Assembly (NCBI GenBank): GCA_035651455.1
Contig: DASRFR010000021.1
Coordinates: 1 to 50,596, forward strand
Source of the DNA: DASRFR01 sp035651455
Lineage (GTDB): Bacteria; Acidobacteriota; Terriglobia; Terriglobales; Acidobacteriaceae
Length of the DNA: 50,596 bases
Direction of reading: 5' to 3'
Shown here: positions 35,244 through 44,177 of the stretch, one piece after another
Layout: the number at the start of each line of letters is the position of its first letter
How positions within the stretch are numbered: position 1 is the first letter of the stretch
Made by a program: the position numbers and the translations under genes
Notes under the pieces: generated by a model
Seen by the model: the letters and a program-made list of their open reading frames with translations, nothing else
Told to the model about the DNA's origin: nothing
Databases searched by the model: none

Positions 35244-36051
35244 CAATATCCGGGAAAAGAACGCCAGTCCGATGAGCCACTCTGCGCAGCGTCAGGATTG
35301 AGTCGAGGGACACCGACGCAGGGGACCCGCTTCTTTTCACCGGTAGCCTTAACGTCTGCTGAAGGAAGTCCCTGAACAAGCCAAAGTAGATTGCTCGTTT
35401 GCATCCGGCCATCCGGTCCGCGACAAACCACAGTAGATCGTGGTTCGGTACAAGGTAAAGGAAGTGAGCGATCAATGCTTCCTCTTCTATTCTCTCTCGA
35501 ATGGCTCGATAGTGCCGGGCCGCCTTTGGTGTTCGTTCGTATTCCAGCGCAAACCTGCAATCTTGTCCGGCAAGACGCACGGTCACAATCGCGTCGTAGT
35601 ATTTCCAGTAACCGCTCGCGGTCAGGTCATTTCGAGAGCGAATCTCAGTTTCTGGCATCCAGCACACCAGCGTTCCGCTGCGCTTAAGCGCTAAATGAAT
35701 CTCGTTTAGTTCTACGGAATGACGAAGACCGCTTTGGGCGGGATTCGACCTCTCCTTACCCACAGGCTGCACATAGTGTTCTCCTCGGCCTAGAAGCTCC
35801 GAGACGCCAGCGTGAGAGACTGAGTACACAACCTCTCGATTGATGATTGGCATTTCTCTTCGGGTCAGCAGGCCGTGTTTCAAGAGGCGACGTACACGGT
35901 TGTTGAAAGCGTTCCGCGATGATGCACTGTAGTCAAGGCTCAGGAACTCGAACAACTGGTTGTGAGTGATGAAACCTGAATGCAGCACTTGCCGCAGGAG
36001 TGCGTAGTCCCGCGTGGGACTTAATGAGATTGACCCCTTCCAGTAGCGCAT
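35236..36051 (-). CDS. Replication-relaxation family protein (candidate transfer initiator)
   Basis: A 271-residue protein with an N-terminal winged helix (DYALLRQVLHSGFITHNQLFEFL, and NRVRRLLKHGLLTRRE) and a C-terminal nuclease-like core. That core contains LRHSVELNEIHLAL, YYDAIVTVRL and FALEYERTPKAARHY (Asp153, Glu170 and Glu172 are candidate metal ligands). This is the replication-relaxation type seen on plasmids and ICEs. It may nick or bind the transfer origin, as no classical relaxase is visible. It is the last gene of the transfer operon. Confidence 0.75.
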   Translation of the reverse strand: MRYWKGSISLSPTRDYALLRQVLHSGFITHNQLFEFLSLDYSASSRNAFNNRVRRLLKHGLLTRREMPIINREVVYSVSHAGVSELLGRGEHYVQPVGKERSNPAQSGLRHSVELNEIHLALKRSGTLVCWMPETEIRSRNDLTASGYWKYYDAIVTVRLAGQDCRFALEYERTPKAARHYRAIRERIEEEALIAHFLYLVPNHDLLWFVADRMAGCKRAIYFGLFRDFLQQTLRLPVKRSGSPASVSLDSILTLRRVAHRTGVLFPDIAV

Positions 36052-36067
36052 GTGTGACTCCGGTTAT

Positions 36068-36589
36068 TTATCCTGGGCAGAGCATGAGCCGCGCCGACCA
36101 AGGGCATTGCCCCACAGGCTTTAGTAGGAACCGCCCAAGATCACTTTGAATCCAGCTCCGGATACCCATCAGCAACATGAGTTCCTGATTATTTCCGCAC
36201 TCGCTGAAGGAAAGCAGCCAAGTGTCCGGCGACTTCCAGCCTTCCGTCCCGACTGCGAATCGGCCGTTCAGTTCTGAGTTCGCGACCACCAAAAAGCGCC
36301 CGGCGCAGACACCTTTCCTAACTAATCGTCTGAATAGCAGTTTGTTGCAGCCCATCCACAGCGACGGCGCAGCACATTCGAAGACACGACCGATCATCGT
36401 TGAGGGTTGGTTTGGATTGAAGCCCCCGACTGAATCGAACCTGGCATAACCGCAGATCTGCGGGCGTTGGCGCACCCCACTCTTCACAATGATCCCGGTT
36501 GTGTTGTAGTAGACGGCGGGCCTGATGCGTTCACTGCTTTCCAGCCGTTGGCGCCAAACACTACCGAAACCCGTGACCGCAACCAGCAC
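36068..36589 (-). CDS. Hypothetical protein between the transfer genes
   Basis: A 173-residue frame that starts at GTG with GGGGGAT upstream and only five bases after the stop of the preceding gene. It ends 16 bp before the relaxation gene, so operon context supports it. The sequence has PDTWLLSFSECGNN and LMLLMGIRSWIQSDLGRFLLKPV near the end. No domain is recognised. Its position next to the relaxation protein makes a DNA-processing role possible, but this is inference. Confidence 0.6.
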   Translation of the reverse strand: MLVAVTGFGSVWRQRLESSERIRPAVYYNTTGIIVKSGVRQRPQICGYARFDSVGGFNPNQPSTMIGRVFECAAPSLWMGCNKLLFRRLVRKGVCAGRFLVVANSELNGRFAVGTEGWKSPDTWLLSFSECGNNQELMLLMGIRSWIQSDLGRFLLKPVGQCPWSARLMLCPG

Positions 36590-36593
36590 GCGA

Positions 36594-37388
36594 CTATCCC
36601 CCTTTCAACCGGCGGTTGTTTGTCCGCTCGGCATAGAGCTGCTCTTGGAGATTGTTGATGTGAGTCACTAGTCTAGGATCGGCGCCAGGCACCCCCGGTG
36701 TCGGCTTGGACGTTGTCGCGCCAGACTTGCCGGTAAGGGCCTCAAGCCGCACAGACATGTCCGCCAGAATGTCAGACTTCTTGCGCAACTCTTCCCGGGC
36801 AACGTCTCTTTCCCTGGTTGCGGTATCCCGCTCACTGGCAACGCATGCCAGCTCACCCTTCAGTTGTTCGATCTCTGAACCTATGCGTGAAACGTTGTCC
36901 CCATGCTCTGCTGCCTCGATGGCCCGATTGCAGCGTTCGATATGAGTGTTGTATCGCTCGATTGCTTCCTGGGCGATCTTTCGGGAATAGGCGTCCTGGT
37001 TGTAGAGGTCCGCCATCATCTCCGCCGTGATCCACATTGCCCTCCGATGATCAATACGCAACTTGGCGCAGACGATTCCCATGGCGAGTAGCGCCAGCGT
37101 GGTTGCCGCGCAATACGCAAAGTATGGATTCCTCAACCGCGCTTCGAGGAACGCCTGCCGCTCATGCTCCAGCCATTGGCCATAGTCGATGTCATGCGGG
37201 TTGAACTGCTTTAACAGGAACTCGTACCACGTGCTTTGGCGCGTATTGAGAGGATGAGCAGGAGCGCTCGATGCCTCTACTGCGCGAGACTGCGAAGGGT
37301 ATTGAGGCTCTGCACTGGTGGGCACACTACTCAATGTGAGTCCAACCGCCAACACGCAGAGGGAGATTACCCTGCCGGTCACTATCAT
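36594..37388 (-). CDS. Membrane protein with long coiled coil
   Basis: A 264-residue protein with an N-terminal signal (VISLCVLAVGLTLSSVPTSA), a membrane segment (about 92-108, YCAATTLALLAMGIVC) and then a long charged coiled coil (IGSEIEQLKGELACVASERD and following). It ends in a second helical stretch (VTHINNLQEQLYAERTNNRR). Its ATG overlaps the stop of the coupling protein by four bases. It is likely an inner-membrane partner of the coupling protein or transfer channel. Confidence 0.7.
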   Translation of the reverse strand: MIVTGRVISLCVLAVGLTLSSVPTSAEPQYPSQSRAVEASSAPAHPLNTRQSTWYEFLLKQFNPHDIDYGQWLEHERQAFLEARLRNPYFAYCAATTLALLAMGIVCAKLRIDHRRAMWITAEMMADLYNQDAYSRKIAQEAIERYNTHIERCNRAIEAAEHGDNVSRIGSEIEQLKGELACVASERDTATRERDVAREELRKKSDILADMSVRLEALTGKSGATTSKPTPGVPGADPRLVTHINNLQEQLYAERTNNRRLKGG

Positions 37389-39160
37389 CCTCCTGACTTG
37401 CGCCGGCGGCTGACCGCAACCAGTTCCGGCGTTTTGAACCGCAGGTTGGCCCCAGCCGAATCCTCGCGGGACTGGCGAAGAGTGGGATAGAGCTGCGGCA
37501 TGAAGCGTGGCACCTTGACGTCTTCCGGAGCCCGCACGTGTAACAGGGTATGCAGTGTGCCGCGTGCATCGTCGGTCATGAGAAGCTCCATCTGCGCCTT
37601 GGGAAGATTCTTGATGTGTTCATCGAGAGCACGCGTCTCCCGCTCCTCCCGTTCGACCGCGCCATCGGTCTGCTGGTACTTCTCGTACCCGAACAGCCTC
37701 CAGCGCTGCATGGACACGCTGCGCCGAGTCACACGGTGTTCCGCGGAAGCCCGTAAGAAGTAGCGTGAGGTTTCTTCATCCCGCGTGCGCAGGATCATGG
37801 TCGTGTTGGGAGCGGAAGCGACGTCTTCCTTAAATCCCCGGTCGACCTGCATGAGTTGCGGCAAGGCCTGCATGGAGAACAGGAAAGCTGTGTTCGTCCC
37901 GCGAGCCGTCTGGAGAATCTGGGCAAAGTTGCGGTAGCCGAAAGGCGCGAACTCGTCGAGGACAATGCTGAGCATCGGGCGATTCGCACGCAGCCGGTGC
38001 TCTTCGCTTTCATACCGTTTGCCGATGACGAGTTGCAGATTCTGCAGAAGCATCTTTCCCAGAGAGCGCATGGGCTCCGGGTTCTTGTTGATGTTGAGGG
38101 ATACGACCAGTATGAGTTCCTGGTCGATCACATCGTCGAGCGACAGCAGTTGCTCGTAGGGTCCGGTCAACACACTCAGTTGATCGTCGAGAAAGGTCAT
38201 GCATTCGTTGAGCAGGCCCTGGATCTTCTGCACGCGCTCGCGGTCTCCGAGGGATGTGTACAGATTCTTGACCGACATCTCGAAATTCAAACGGCGCTGC
38301 GTGGGAAGCGACGTGTCCAGGGCAATGCGCTTGCGCGCCTTCTCAACCTGCTCCTTCATGACTCTCTCGTCCATGGCCATGACCAGTACGTCATAGAAGT
38401 TGAATTTCAAACCCGTGTAAAAGAGAACGCGAACGATGTCGGCCAGGTAGTTGAGCTGGTGTTTGGCGAAAAACTCCTTCCGCAGGTTGAACGAGCCGAA
38501 GATCATGGCGACAACCGGCATGTACTCGTCATCGGAACATTGGAACGGGTTGTAGCGCACCGACAGATCGGGGCGGGCGGGATTCAGCAACCTGAGTTGG
38601 TGGAGCCGGCCGGCTCGGTGCACATGTGGCAACAGGTCCTGAAAGAATTCGAGGTCGCCTTTACCATCGAAGATGACCATCGGTATGCGGTGGGGTTCAT
38701 GGGGAGGACCCACCGTGCGCGCAAGGTCCTGCGAGATGATGTTCCGCAGCAGCGTGGTCTTTCCGGTACCGGTCATGCCCAACAAGATGCCTTGCATGAC
38801 GCGCACATGGTCGGGCCAATACCACGGCCGTCCGTGAATGTCATAGCCGAGCACGACCTCATTCCGTTCCCAAGCCTGTCGGACAATTCGTTCATCCCGT
38901 TTGCGCGAGATCGCCGGAGGAGGATGCGGCCACTCCCGCTCCCGTCGTGACTGACGAGTGAACCACAGGATGCCAGCTCCTGTGAGACCTGATACCAATA
39001 TGGACAGATAGGTGGCCAGCTCCGCCAACTGGCTGCTCGTCAAGTGATACCGTTCACGCGCGACATACCACGCAAACCAGCAGCAAAACATGAGTGCAAA
39101 GCCGACGGCAATCTCGGCGCTTTCGAGCATTGGAGGATGATGGTGCCGCTCGGCTAGCAT
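37385..39160 (-). CDS. VirD4/TraD-like type IV coupling protein
   Basis: A 591-residue ATPase from the ATG at 39160, with CGGGAGG upstream; the frame before it looks non-native. Two N-terminal membrane segments (about 16-33 and 48-66) are followed by Walker A LGMTGTGKTTLL (near 130) and Walker B LSIVLDEFAPF (near 398). The layout, with DGKGDLEFF after the first strand, is that of the coupling proteins that pump the relaxase-bound DNA strand into the secretion channel. It sits between a small membrane gene and the coiled-coil protein in the transfer operon. Confidence 0.9.
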   Translation of the reverse strand: MLAERHHHPPMLESAEIAVGFALMFCCWFAWYVARERYHLTSSQLAELATYLSILVSGLTGAGILWFTRQSRREREWPHPPPAISRKRDERIVRQAWERNEVVLGYDIHGRPWYWPDHVRVMQGILLGMTGTGKTTLLRNIISQDLARTVGPPHEPHRIPMVIFDGKGDLEFFQDLLPHVHRAGRLHQLRLLNPARPDLSVRYNPFQCSDDEYMPVVAMIFGSFNLRKEFFAKHQLNYLADIVRVLFYTGLKFNFYDVLVMAMDERVMKEQVEKARKRIALDTSLPTQRRLNFEMSVKNLYTSLGDRERVQKIQGLLNECMTFLDDQLSVLTGPYEQLLSLDDVIDQELILVVSLNINKNPEPMRSLGKMLLQNLQLVIGKRYESEEHRLRANRPMLSIVLDEFAPFGYRNFAQILQTARGTNTAFLFSMQALPQLMQVDRGFKEDVASAPNTTMILRTRDEETSRYFLRASAEHRVTRRSVSMQRWRLFGYEKYQQTDGAVEREERETRALDEHIKNLPKAQMELLMTDDARGTLHTLLHVRAPEDVKVPRFMPQLYPTLRQSREDSAGANLRFKTPELVAVSRRRKSGG

Positions 39161-39182
39161 GGCTGATCGCCTCCCGATGTCC

Positions 39183-39410
39183 TCAGTGCCACAAATTGAA
39201 ATAACCGAAGGCCGCGGCCGAAGCGGAGGATACCAGCAGGAGGAACACAAACCAGCGTTGCGGCCTTGGGAACGAATCTGTTTCGAACGGGCTCCGCGGT
39301 TCGAGGATGTGAGCGGCGATTGCCTTTGAGAAGCCCAAGTCCGGGCGGCCATGCAAATAATGCCGAAGCATTGTGTGAATCTCTTCGGCCGATGCCCGTT
39401 CCTGCATCAT
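39183..39410 (-). CDS. Small membrane protein of the transfer operon
   Basis: A 75-residue protein starting one base before the stop codon of the VirB9-like gene. It has a soluble N-terminal half (EEIHTMLRHYLHGRPDLGFSK) and one C-terminal membrane segment (WFVFLLLVSSASAAAFGYF). It lies directly before the coupling protein. It could be a small transfer-channel component; the family is not recognised. Confidence 0.6.
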   Translation of the reverse strand: MMQERASAEEIHTMLRHYLHGRPDLGFSKAIAAHILEPRSPFETDSFPRPQRWFVFLLLVSSASAAAFGYFNLWH

Positions 39411-40238
39411 CTAGCGCACCAGAAAAGCCGCAACTTGTTCGCGGTCGTCGTTAGCAAATTGAAAACGTAACACCATCGGCTCTTTGGAAGGCGGAACGCG
39501 CAGGGCAACAAGACCGAGGCATTGCTGGCCAGGTTGAAGGTGAGAGGATTGTACGTGTCCTTCGATCACGCTGACGGGAGACTGCTCCTTGATATCGAGT
39601 CGGGAAGCTTCCCGGTCTCCTAGCTGCGAATCCACCAGGCCATAGAGCGACTGAGGATAACGAACACCCGGAAGCGCGTACACACGCGGTGTTGTGACCT
39701 CGTAGGTGTGCGCACTGTTATTTCGGACGGCATAACGCACCAGCAAACGGCCTTCGCGCTCATAAAGATCTCGGATCGTAACTTCGACTGACCTGGTCGA
39801 CGGCTTGGCCGACTCCAGTCTGATTGGATGTCCCGATAGCAGAACTTCGGTTGGCGATGGTTCTTGCGGCCTGACACTCACGGGCTTTGGCTCGACAGGT
39901 GGCGCTTGATCCACCGCAAAGTCCATCTCTACTACGGAACCGGCGGGCTCAAGTTCATAGTTCAGACGATGGGACGAAGTCCAGACAAACAGGTTCGTAG
40001 AGGCGTCGGGTTCGGTCGGCTGTAGGAAAACCTTGTTCTCGCGCCACTCCACCTTGAAAGATTGACTGCCGGCTGCTACCTGTAGCACAGGCTCGCGGAG
40101 TTCAATGACCGTCAGATGGTTGAGCGCCGTTTTCAGGTGAATGATCTGCTGTGGATCATTCGGTTCACGGTCGATCTTTTGTGCGAGCATTTGCGTGGCT
40201 GCCGTCCCAATAATAAGGATAGTGAGAAGCCGTCTCAT
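39411..40238 (-). CDS. VirB9/TrbG-like outer-membrane complex protein
   Basis: A 275-residue protein with AAGGAGG upstream of its ATG and a signal peptide (LLTILIIGTAATQMLAQ). The N-terminal domain has LNHLTVIELREPVLQVAAGS, then KVEWRENKVFLQPTEPDASTN and LFVWTSSHRLNYELEP. This is the strand pattern of the VirB9/TrbG N-terminal domain. A linker rich in Pro and Glu and a C-terminal beta domain follow. It probably forms part of the outer-membrane core with a VirB10-like protein, which is not in this window. Confidence 0.65.
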   Translation of the reverse strand: MRRLLTILIIGTAATQMLAQKIDREPNDPQQIIHLKTALNHLTVIELREPVLQVAAGSQSFKVEWRENKVFLQPTEPDASTNLFVWTSSHRLNYELEPAGSVVEMDFAVDQAPPVEPKPVSVRPQEPSPTEVLLSGHPIRLESAKPSTRSVEVTIRDLYEREGRLLVRYAVRNNSAHTYEVTTPRVYALPGVRYPQSLYGLVDSQLGDREASRLDIKEQSPVSVIEGHVQSSHLQPGQQCLGLVALRVPPSKEPMVLRFQFANDDREQVAAFLVR

Positions 40239-40324
40239 CGATCCGTACCTCCTTTCCGCGTCTCGCGGTTTAAGTTTGTTGAGAAACGGTCCAGGAGGTT
40301 TCGATTCGAAGCCTCCTGGACGAG

Positions 40325-43159
40325 TCAGTTCACGGTTTGCGGCAAAGTGGCAACGCCTTTCGGGACTTCAGGACGCCGCTGAGTGCCGGGGAAGGTGACA
40401 ATCCCATCCCGTGCTTCACTTCTGCCGCATTGAATTGGGAACGGGCGCACACGCTCGATGACAATTGGCGAGCCTTGCGCGTCCCGCTCTCTAAATACCT
40501 CGCCCTTCCGGGTTACTTGGGCCAGAAAGATGAGGCGCTCATGGATTCCGCCGTCGCCATTGGTGAAATAGCTGACCAGAAAGATACGTCCCTCCCGGTC
40601 AATTTCCACCTCGCCGTCGCAGAGATTGGGGATCTCCACGCTGACAGGACGGCCTCCGGTTCGTTCCGCGATTTGGTCGACAACATCCTGCGGAAACGCA
40701 TAGAAAACGATTGAGCCAGTACCGGGGGCAGATTCCTGCTCCGGATCCGGCCGCCTGTCTCGACACACGATCGAATGCAGGGCCGACAGATAGGCCAAAC
40801 GCGTTCCATTCTTGCTTTGCGCCCACGCCCGCACCTGGTCGATCAGCGCCCGCAGTTCTTCTCGTGAACGTTCTTCATACGCTCGAAACGCCGCCGAGGC
40901 CTGGTTGCGACGGAAGATCGCCTCTTTCCGGGCGTCGGCGTCATCTTTTTTTGCCTCGACCTCGGCGTTGGCTTGTTCCAGTTGCTCCCAGAGTTCCCGC
41001 CGGCGGCTGAGCGTCTGCGTCACAACGTTTGCGTAGTATTTGTTTACGGTGGAACACTCCGCGAATATCTCCGGAGTGAACTCCGCGCCTCCGATCAGGC
41101 CGCGGAAATCTGAGAGCGGCGCCACCGCTGAGTCGGAGAAGTAGCGGCCGAGTTCTTTGCGCAGGAAGTTGTAGAGCTTTCCAACCTTGTCGCGATCTGT
41201 GACAGGCAGGTGCTCGTCCATCTCCGCGATGCGCTGTTTCTGTTTCAACTTGAGCCATGGGGCCGTGGTTATTTCACTTCGAACGCTGCGAATCACCTCC
41301 TGATCCGGCTGAGTGCCATGTTTCAGTTGATCAAGAGCGTTCTGTAGCTGATCCACAAGTTGCCTCGCGAGGTCATCTCTTCCGTGAGCCAGGCATGATG
41401 TCTTCAGATCAGTAATGGAACCAATCTGATTCCCGCGCGCCTGCATGGCAACCTGAGGCAAGTTCCACCACGGGCTGGGCGGTTTCGGAGCTTTGTTCTT
41501 TTGCGCCGAATGCCGTTCTTCGTAGGTGAACCGGTCTCGGACGAAACGAGGGAACTTGTCGCCTTCGAGCACACATACCTGATCGAAATCGAAGTCTCCA
41601 CCGTTCCGTGCTGCCGCCTCGGAATGAAGCGTCAACGTGCCTCTTAGCTTGAGTTGGTGATCTATCACCTCCGCAGCCTTTTCTTCTGACATCCGGCAGC
41701 CGTGCTGCGTCAGGCTTTGGGCCAGCAAAGACACGACTTCTTCCGAAGACAGGTTCTCGAATGGCAGGAGATCTTCCTTCATGCGGATGGGATAGCGAAC
41801 GATCAGACCGCGGCGGGATGGGACAGGAACGATGCCTCGGTCTTTCGGAATCCAATCCGAGCCACAAAAGACTTCACCCTCGTGGAAAACGAGATAGCCG
41901 TCGTCCGCCAAGGCGAAGCCGGGAAGGCGAAACCCGCCACTGGTGCACAGCCGGAATGCCCATCGCGCCAGCACCTTCTGCAGATGATGGTTCACGAACG
42001 GGTGTTTCAGCATGTATCCCGTCCCATCGGCAATCAATGCACCGTCGGCAACGGTGTACTCACTGCTGGTGTACTCAGGATCGGGTTCCTCTCCTGCCTC
42101 GACTGCACGTTGCGTCTCCTGCGTGCCGAGCAGTTCGAAAAGCTCAGTGAAATTGTTCTCTTCCCATGCCTTCCGAAGCCTCTCGATCTCTCGGAGAGCG
42201 TATGGTTTGATCTCAAGCTCAATCGAGTCTTCCGGCGCATGTTCCACCAGCGTGTAGCTCGACTGAAATTGGAGATCGCGCGAGATGTCACGGATTCCCA
42301 CCAACACGGTCCCGCGATAAGCATGTGCTTGCCGGTCGCCAAGAATAGACCGGATGGTCCGCAAGACTCCGCCTTGGTACTTGGGTTTCACGGACGATTT
42401 CGGCAGGATGATGTCGGCCTCAAGTGCCTCGGCCAATTCATCCGCCATGACTTTGAAAGATCCCTTCGCCTGTGTTTTGTCGAACGCCAGGCGAAATTGG
42501 TAGAAGCGGTGAGAGCGAAGAAGTTTTCGTGAAATCTTCATCTCCGCCAGGTCGCTAATTGCCATTTGTTCTTCGCCTTCAGGCGAGAAATCCTCCTTCT
42601 CTTTCTTCTTCGCAAGAAGTCTCTGCATCTCCTGAGTGACGAGTTCGTGCCGGTGCTTCGCCTGCAACTGTCGGAACAGAGACTGCGAGATCCACCCTCG
42701 GCAGTCATTGGTGCCAAGCTGATGATCGTCCACAACGAGCAGCCGGCATTCTGGTACTTCCACCAGGACCTTGCAGGAGGACACGAGAATCCCGAAGTAG
42801 GTCATGGCCGCTTGCGGCGAGAATCGGAATCTTTCGGCAAGCCGTTTCTCGTACTTGGAGTCAGCAGCGTAAAATTTCCCCTTCTTTGCGCTGCCACTCG
42901 CCCCGACCAGGCTGTACCGAATTCCGTCAAACTGCACCCGGGTGAGAGCCTGTTCTACGATCGCCTGCTCACAGGCATCCAGAGGTTCGGTGGGCACATC
43001 TACGGTCGCCACACGAATGCCTGGACAGAATCCTTGAAGCAGAGTGTTCGTGAGCTGTTCTTCCCGAGCAAGTCTCATGGTTTTCTTCGACAAATGACCG
43101 TCGCGATCAAGTTCGAGCGCGAGGATCGGCATCGCTGTACTTTCCGTAACCTGCGGCAT
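40325..43159 (-). CDS. Two-barrel RNA polymerase-like protein (RdRP/YonO superfamily)
   Basis: A 944-residue protein from the ATG at 43159, where AAAGGAG is eight bases upstream; 17 extra codons upstream lack a site. NGGDFDFDQV gives Asp522, Asp524 and Asp526, matching the DxDxD metal site of the second double-psi barrel of multisubunit-type RNA polymerases; the usual middle Gly is Phe. Before it, RYPI (about 456-459) and GTLTLHSEAAAR fit the same barrel. The N-terminal part has YSLVGASGSAKKG (82-94), DDHQLGTNDCRGWIS (144-158) and AKGSFKVMADELA with Lys232, then LPKSSVKPKY. This is the first-barrel layout of eukaryotic RNA-dependent RNA polymerases. A charged helical C-terminus follows. Template and function are unknown. 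It is encoded inside the secretion operon. Confidence 0.72.
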   Translation of the reverse strand: MPQVTESTAMPILALELDRDGHLSKKTMRLAREEQLTNTLLQGFCPGIRVATVDVPTEPLDACEQAIVEQALTRVQFDGIRYSLVGASGSAKKGKFYAADSKYEKRLAERFRFSPQAAMTYFGILVSSCKVLVEVPECRLLVVDDHQLGTNDCRGWISQSLFRQLQAKHRHELVTQEMQRLLAKKKEKEDFSPEGEEQMAISDLAEMKISRKLLRSHRFYQFRLAFDKTQAKGSFKVMADELAEALEADIILPKSSVKPKYQGGVLRTIRSILGDRQAHAYRGTVLVGIRDISRDLQFQSSYTLVEHAPEDSIELEIKPYALREIERLRKAWEENNFTELFELLGTQETQRAVEAGEEPDPEYTSSEYTVADGALIADGTGYMLKHPFVNHHLQKVLARWAFRLCTSGGFRLPGFALADDGYLVFHEGEVFCGSDWIPKDRGIVPVPSRRGLIVRYPIRMKEDLLPFENLSSEEVVSLLAQSLTQHGCRMSEEKAAEVIDHQLKLRGTLTLHSEAAARNGGDFDFDQVCVLEGDKFPRFVRDRFTYEERHSAQKNKAPKPPSPWWNLPQVAMQARGNQIGSITDLKTSCLAHGRDDLARQLVDQLQNALDQLKHGTQPDQEVIRSVRSEITTAPWLKLKQKQRIAEMDEHLPVTDRDKVGKLYNFLRKELGRYFSDSAVAPLSDFRGLIGGAEFTPEIFAECSTVNKYYANVVTQTLSRRRELWEQLEQANAEVEAKKDDADARKEAIFRRNQASAAFRAYEERSREELRALIDQVRAWAQSKNGTRLAYLSALHSIVCRDRRPDPEQESAPGTGSIVFYAFPQDVVDQIAERTGGRPVSVEIPNLCDGEVEIDREGRIFLVSYFTNGDGGIHERLIFLAQVTRKGEVFRERDAQGSPIVIERVRPFPIQCGRSEARDGIVTFPGTQRRPEVPKGVATLPQTVN

Positions 43160-43296
43160 GTCGGTTCTCCTTTTTCTGTCAGGCAAGGAGCAGAAACGGA
43201 GCTGGCTCATGCCTCCTCCCTGCTGCCCATTGCCGAAAACGGTGGAATGACTTTCGGCCGGGCAGCGAAAGGCCAGGCCAACGAATTGGTTTCGGC

Positions 43297-43623
43297 TTAG
43301 AACATACGTTTTGCCATTGGTTGCATGTCTGTCATCTGCGCATCCCGATTTGCCCTCGATGTTTCCCCGATCTTCCTAAGGAACCAACGAAGCCTGCGCA
43401 GTTTGAACCAGCACCACTCTCCAAATGCCGTGATCATGCAAAACAACCCGATCACAAACAGGAGCACTGTCGCCCCTGAGACCACATTTGCGATGCTCAG
43501 AGACGCGTATTGGAAATACGTGCGGACCTGATCGACGAGCTGATACGCAACGATCAGTCCGGTGACTTTAATCACGGCGACGAGCCACGGTTTGAAGTAC
43601 GTGAGAAACCGGTGCCTCACCAT
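43297..43623 (-). CDS. Small membrane protein of the transfer operon
   Basis: A 108-residue protein from the ATG at 43623, with AAAGGAGG upstream. It has two hydrophobic segments (WLVAVIKVTGLIVAYQLV and NVVSGATVLLFVIGLFCMITAF) and a basic tail (WFKLRRLRWFLRKIG). It lies directly before the polymerase-like gene in the same operon. The function is not known. Confidence 0.65.
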   Translation of the reverse strand: MVRHRFLTYFKPWLVAVIKVTGLIVAYQLVDQVRTYFQYASLSIANVVSGATVLLFVIGLFCMITAFGEWCWFKLRRLRWFLRKIGETSRANRDAQMTDMQPMAKRMF

Positions 43624-43833
43624 TTCTCTTCCTCCTTTTTGTCTGGACCACGACAGAGAGGAGGGCGCGGTATGGCTCCCTTTACTGTCCTGGTCGAAAA
43701 CGGTTAAGGTTCCCGGCCAGGTTTGTGAAGAAGCCGGACCAGCACTCATCCACAATCAGCTTGTGGATCGCTCACTACAGACCAGCGTCTGTGATGAAAC
43801 CGTGCTATGAAGGTCAAACGGTCAAACATTCTC

Positions 43834-44157
43834 TTAGCCCGTTCCTTTCTTCGTGACAGGCTCCCGCTTCAATTCAGGATTTTTCCCGGTGAAGTCGGCT
43901 ACGGGACGCCACTCTCGCAGGCTGTAGTAGGTCACTCCCAACTTGAGGGCTTCGACTCGGACTTCGCCCTCACTCGAAAACTCACGGCCAAGTTCGGGAG
44001 AATGACCGGCCGCTCCAGAGTTGGACAGGAAAAATCGCGCTCCCGATATGGCCTCCTCTTCCCCCGGGGGCCGCGGTTTGCGTGCCGATCTACCAGTCGG
44101 GCGGATAGCTGTCTGGTTCGTTCTCTCCTCGGGCAGAGATGCGGTCATGGTCGACAT
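43834..44157 (-). CDS. Hypothetical protein of the transfer operon
   Basis: A 107-residue protein starting at ATG with AAAGGGAG upstream, 20 bp after the VirB8-like gene. The first half is low complexity; the second reads VEALKLGVTYYSLREWRPVADF and ends in a basic tail. No domain is recognised. Its translation signal and position support it as a real gene. Confidence 0.55.
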   Translation of the reverse strand: MSTMTASLPEERTNQTAIRPTGRSARKPRPPGEEEAISGARFFLSNSGAAGHSPELGREFSSEGEVRVEALKLGVTYYSLREWRPVADFTGKNPELKREPVTKKGTG

Positions 44158-44177
44158 CTTGACTCCCTTTCAGTGCT

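Noticed and set aside
37856..38950. Long open frame (364 codons) on the plus strand
   Set aside because: It is antisense to the VirD4-like gene, whose motifs and start site are clear; the long frame reflects its codon bias.
41702..42532. Plus-strand frame of 276 codons
   Set aside because: It is antisense to the polymerase-like gene and has no protein-like features or suitable start.
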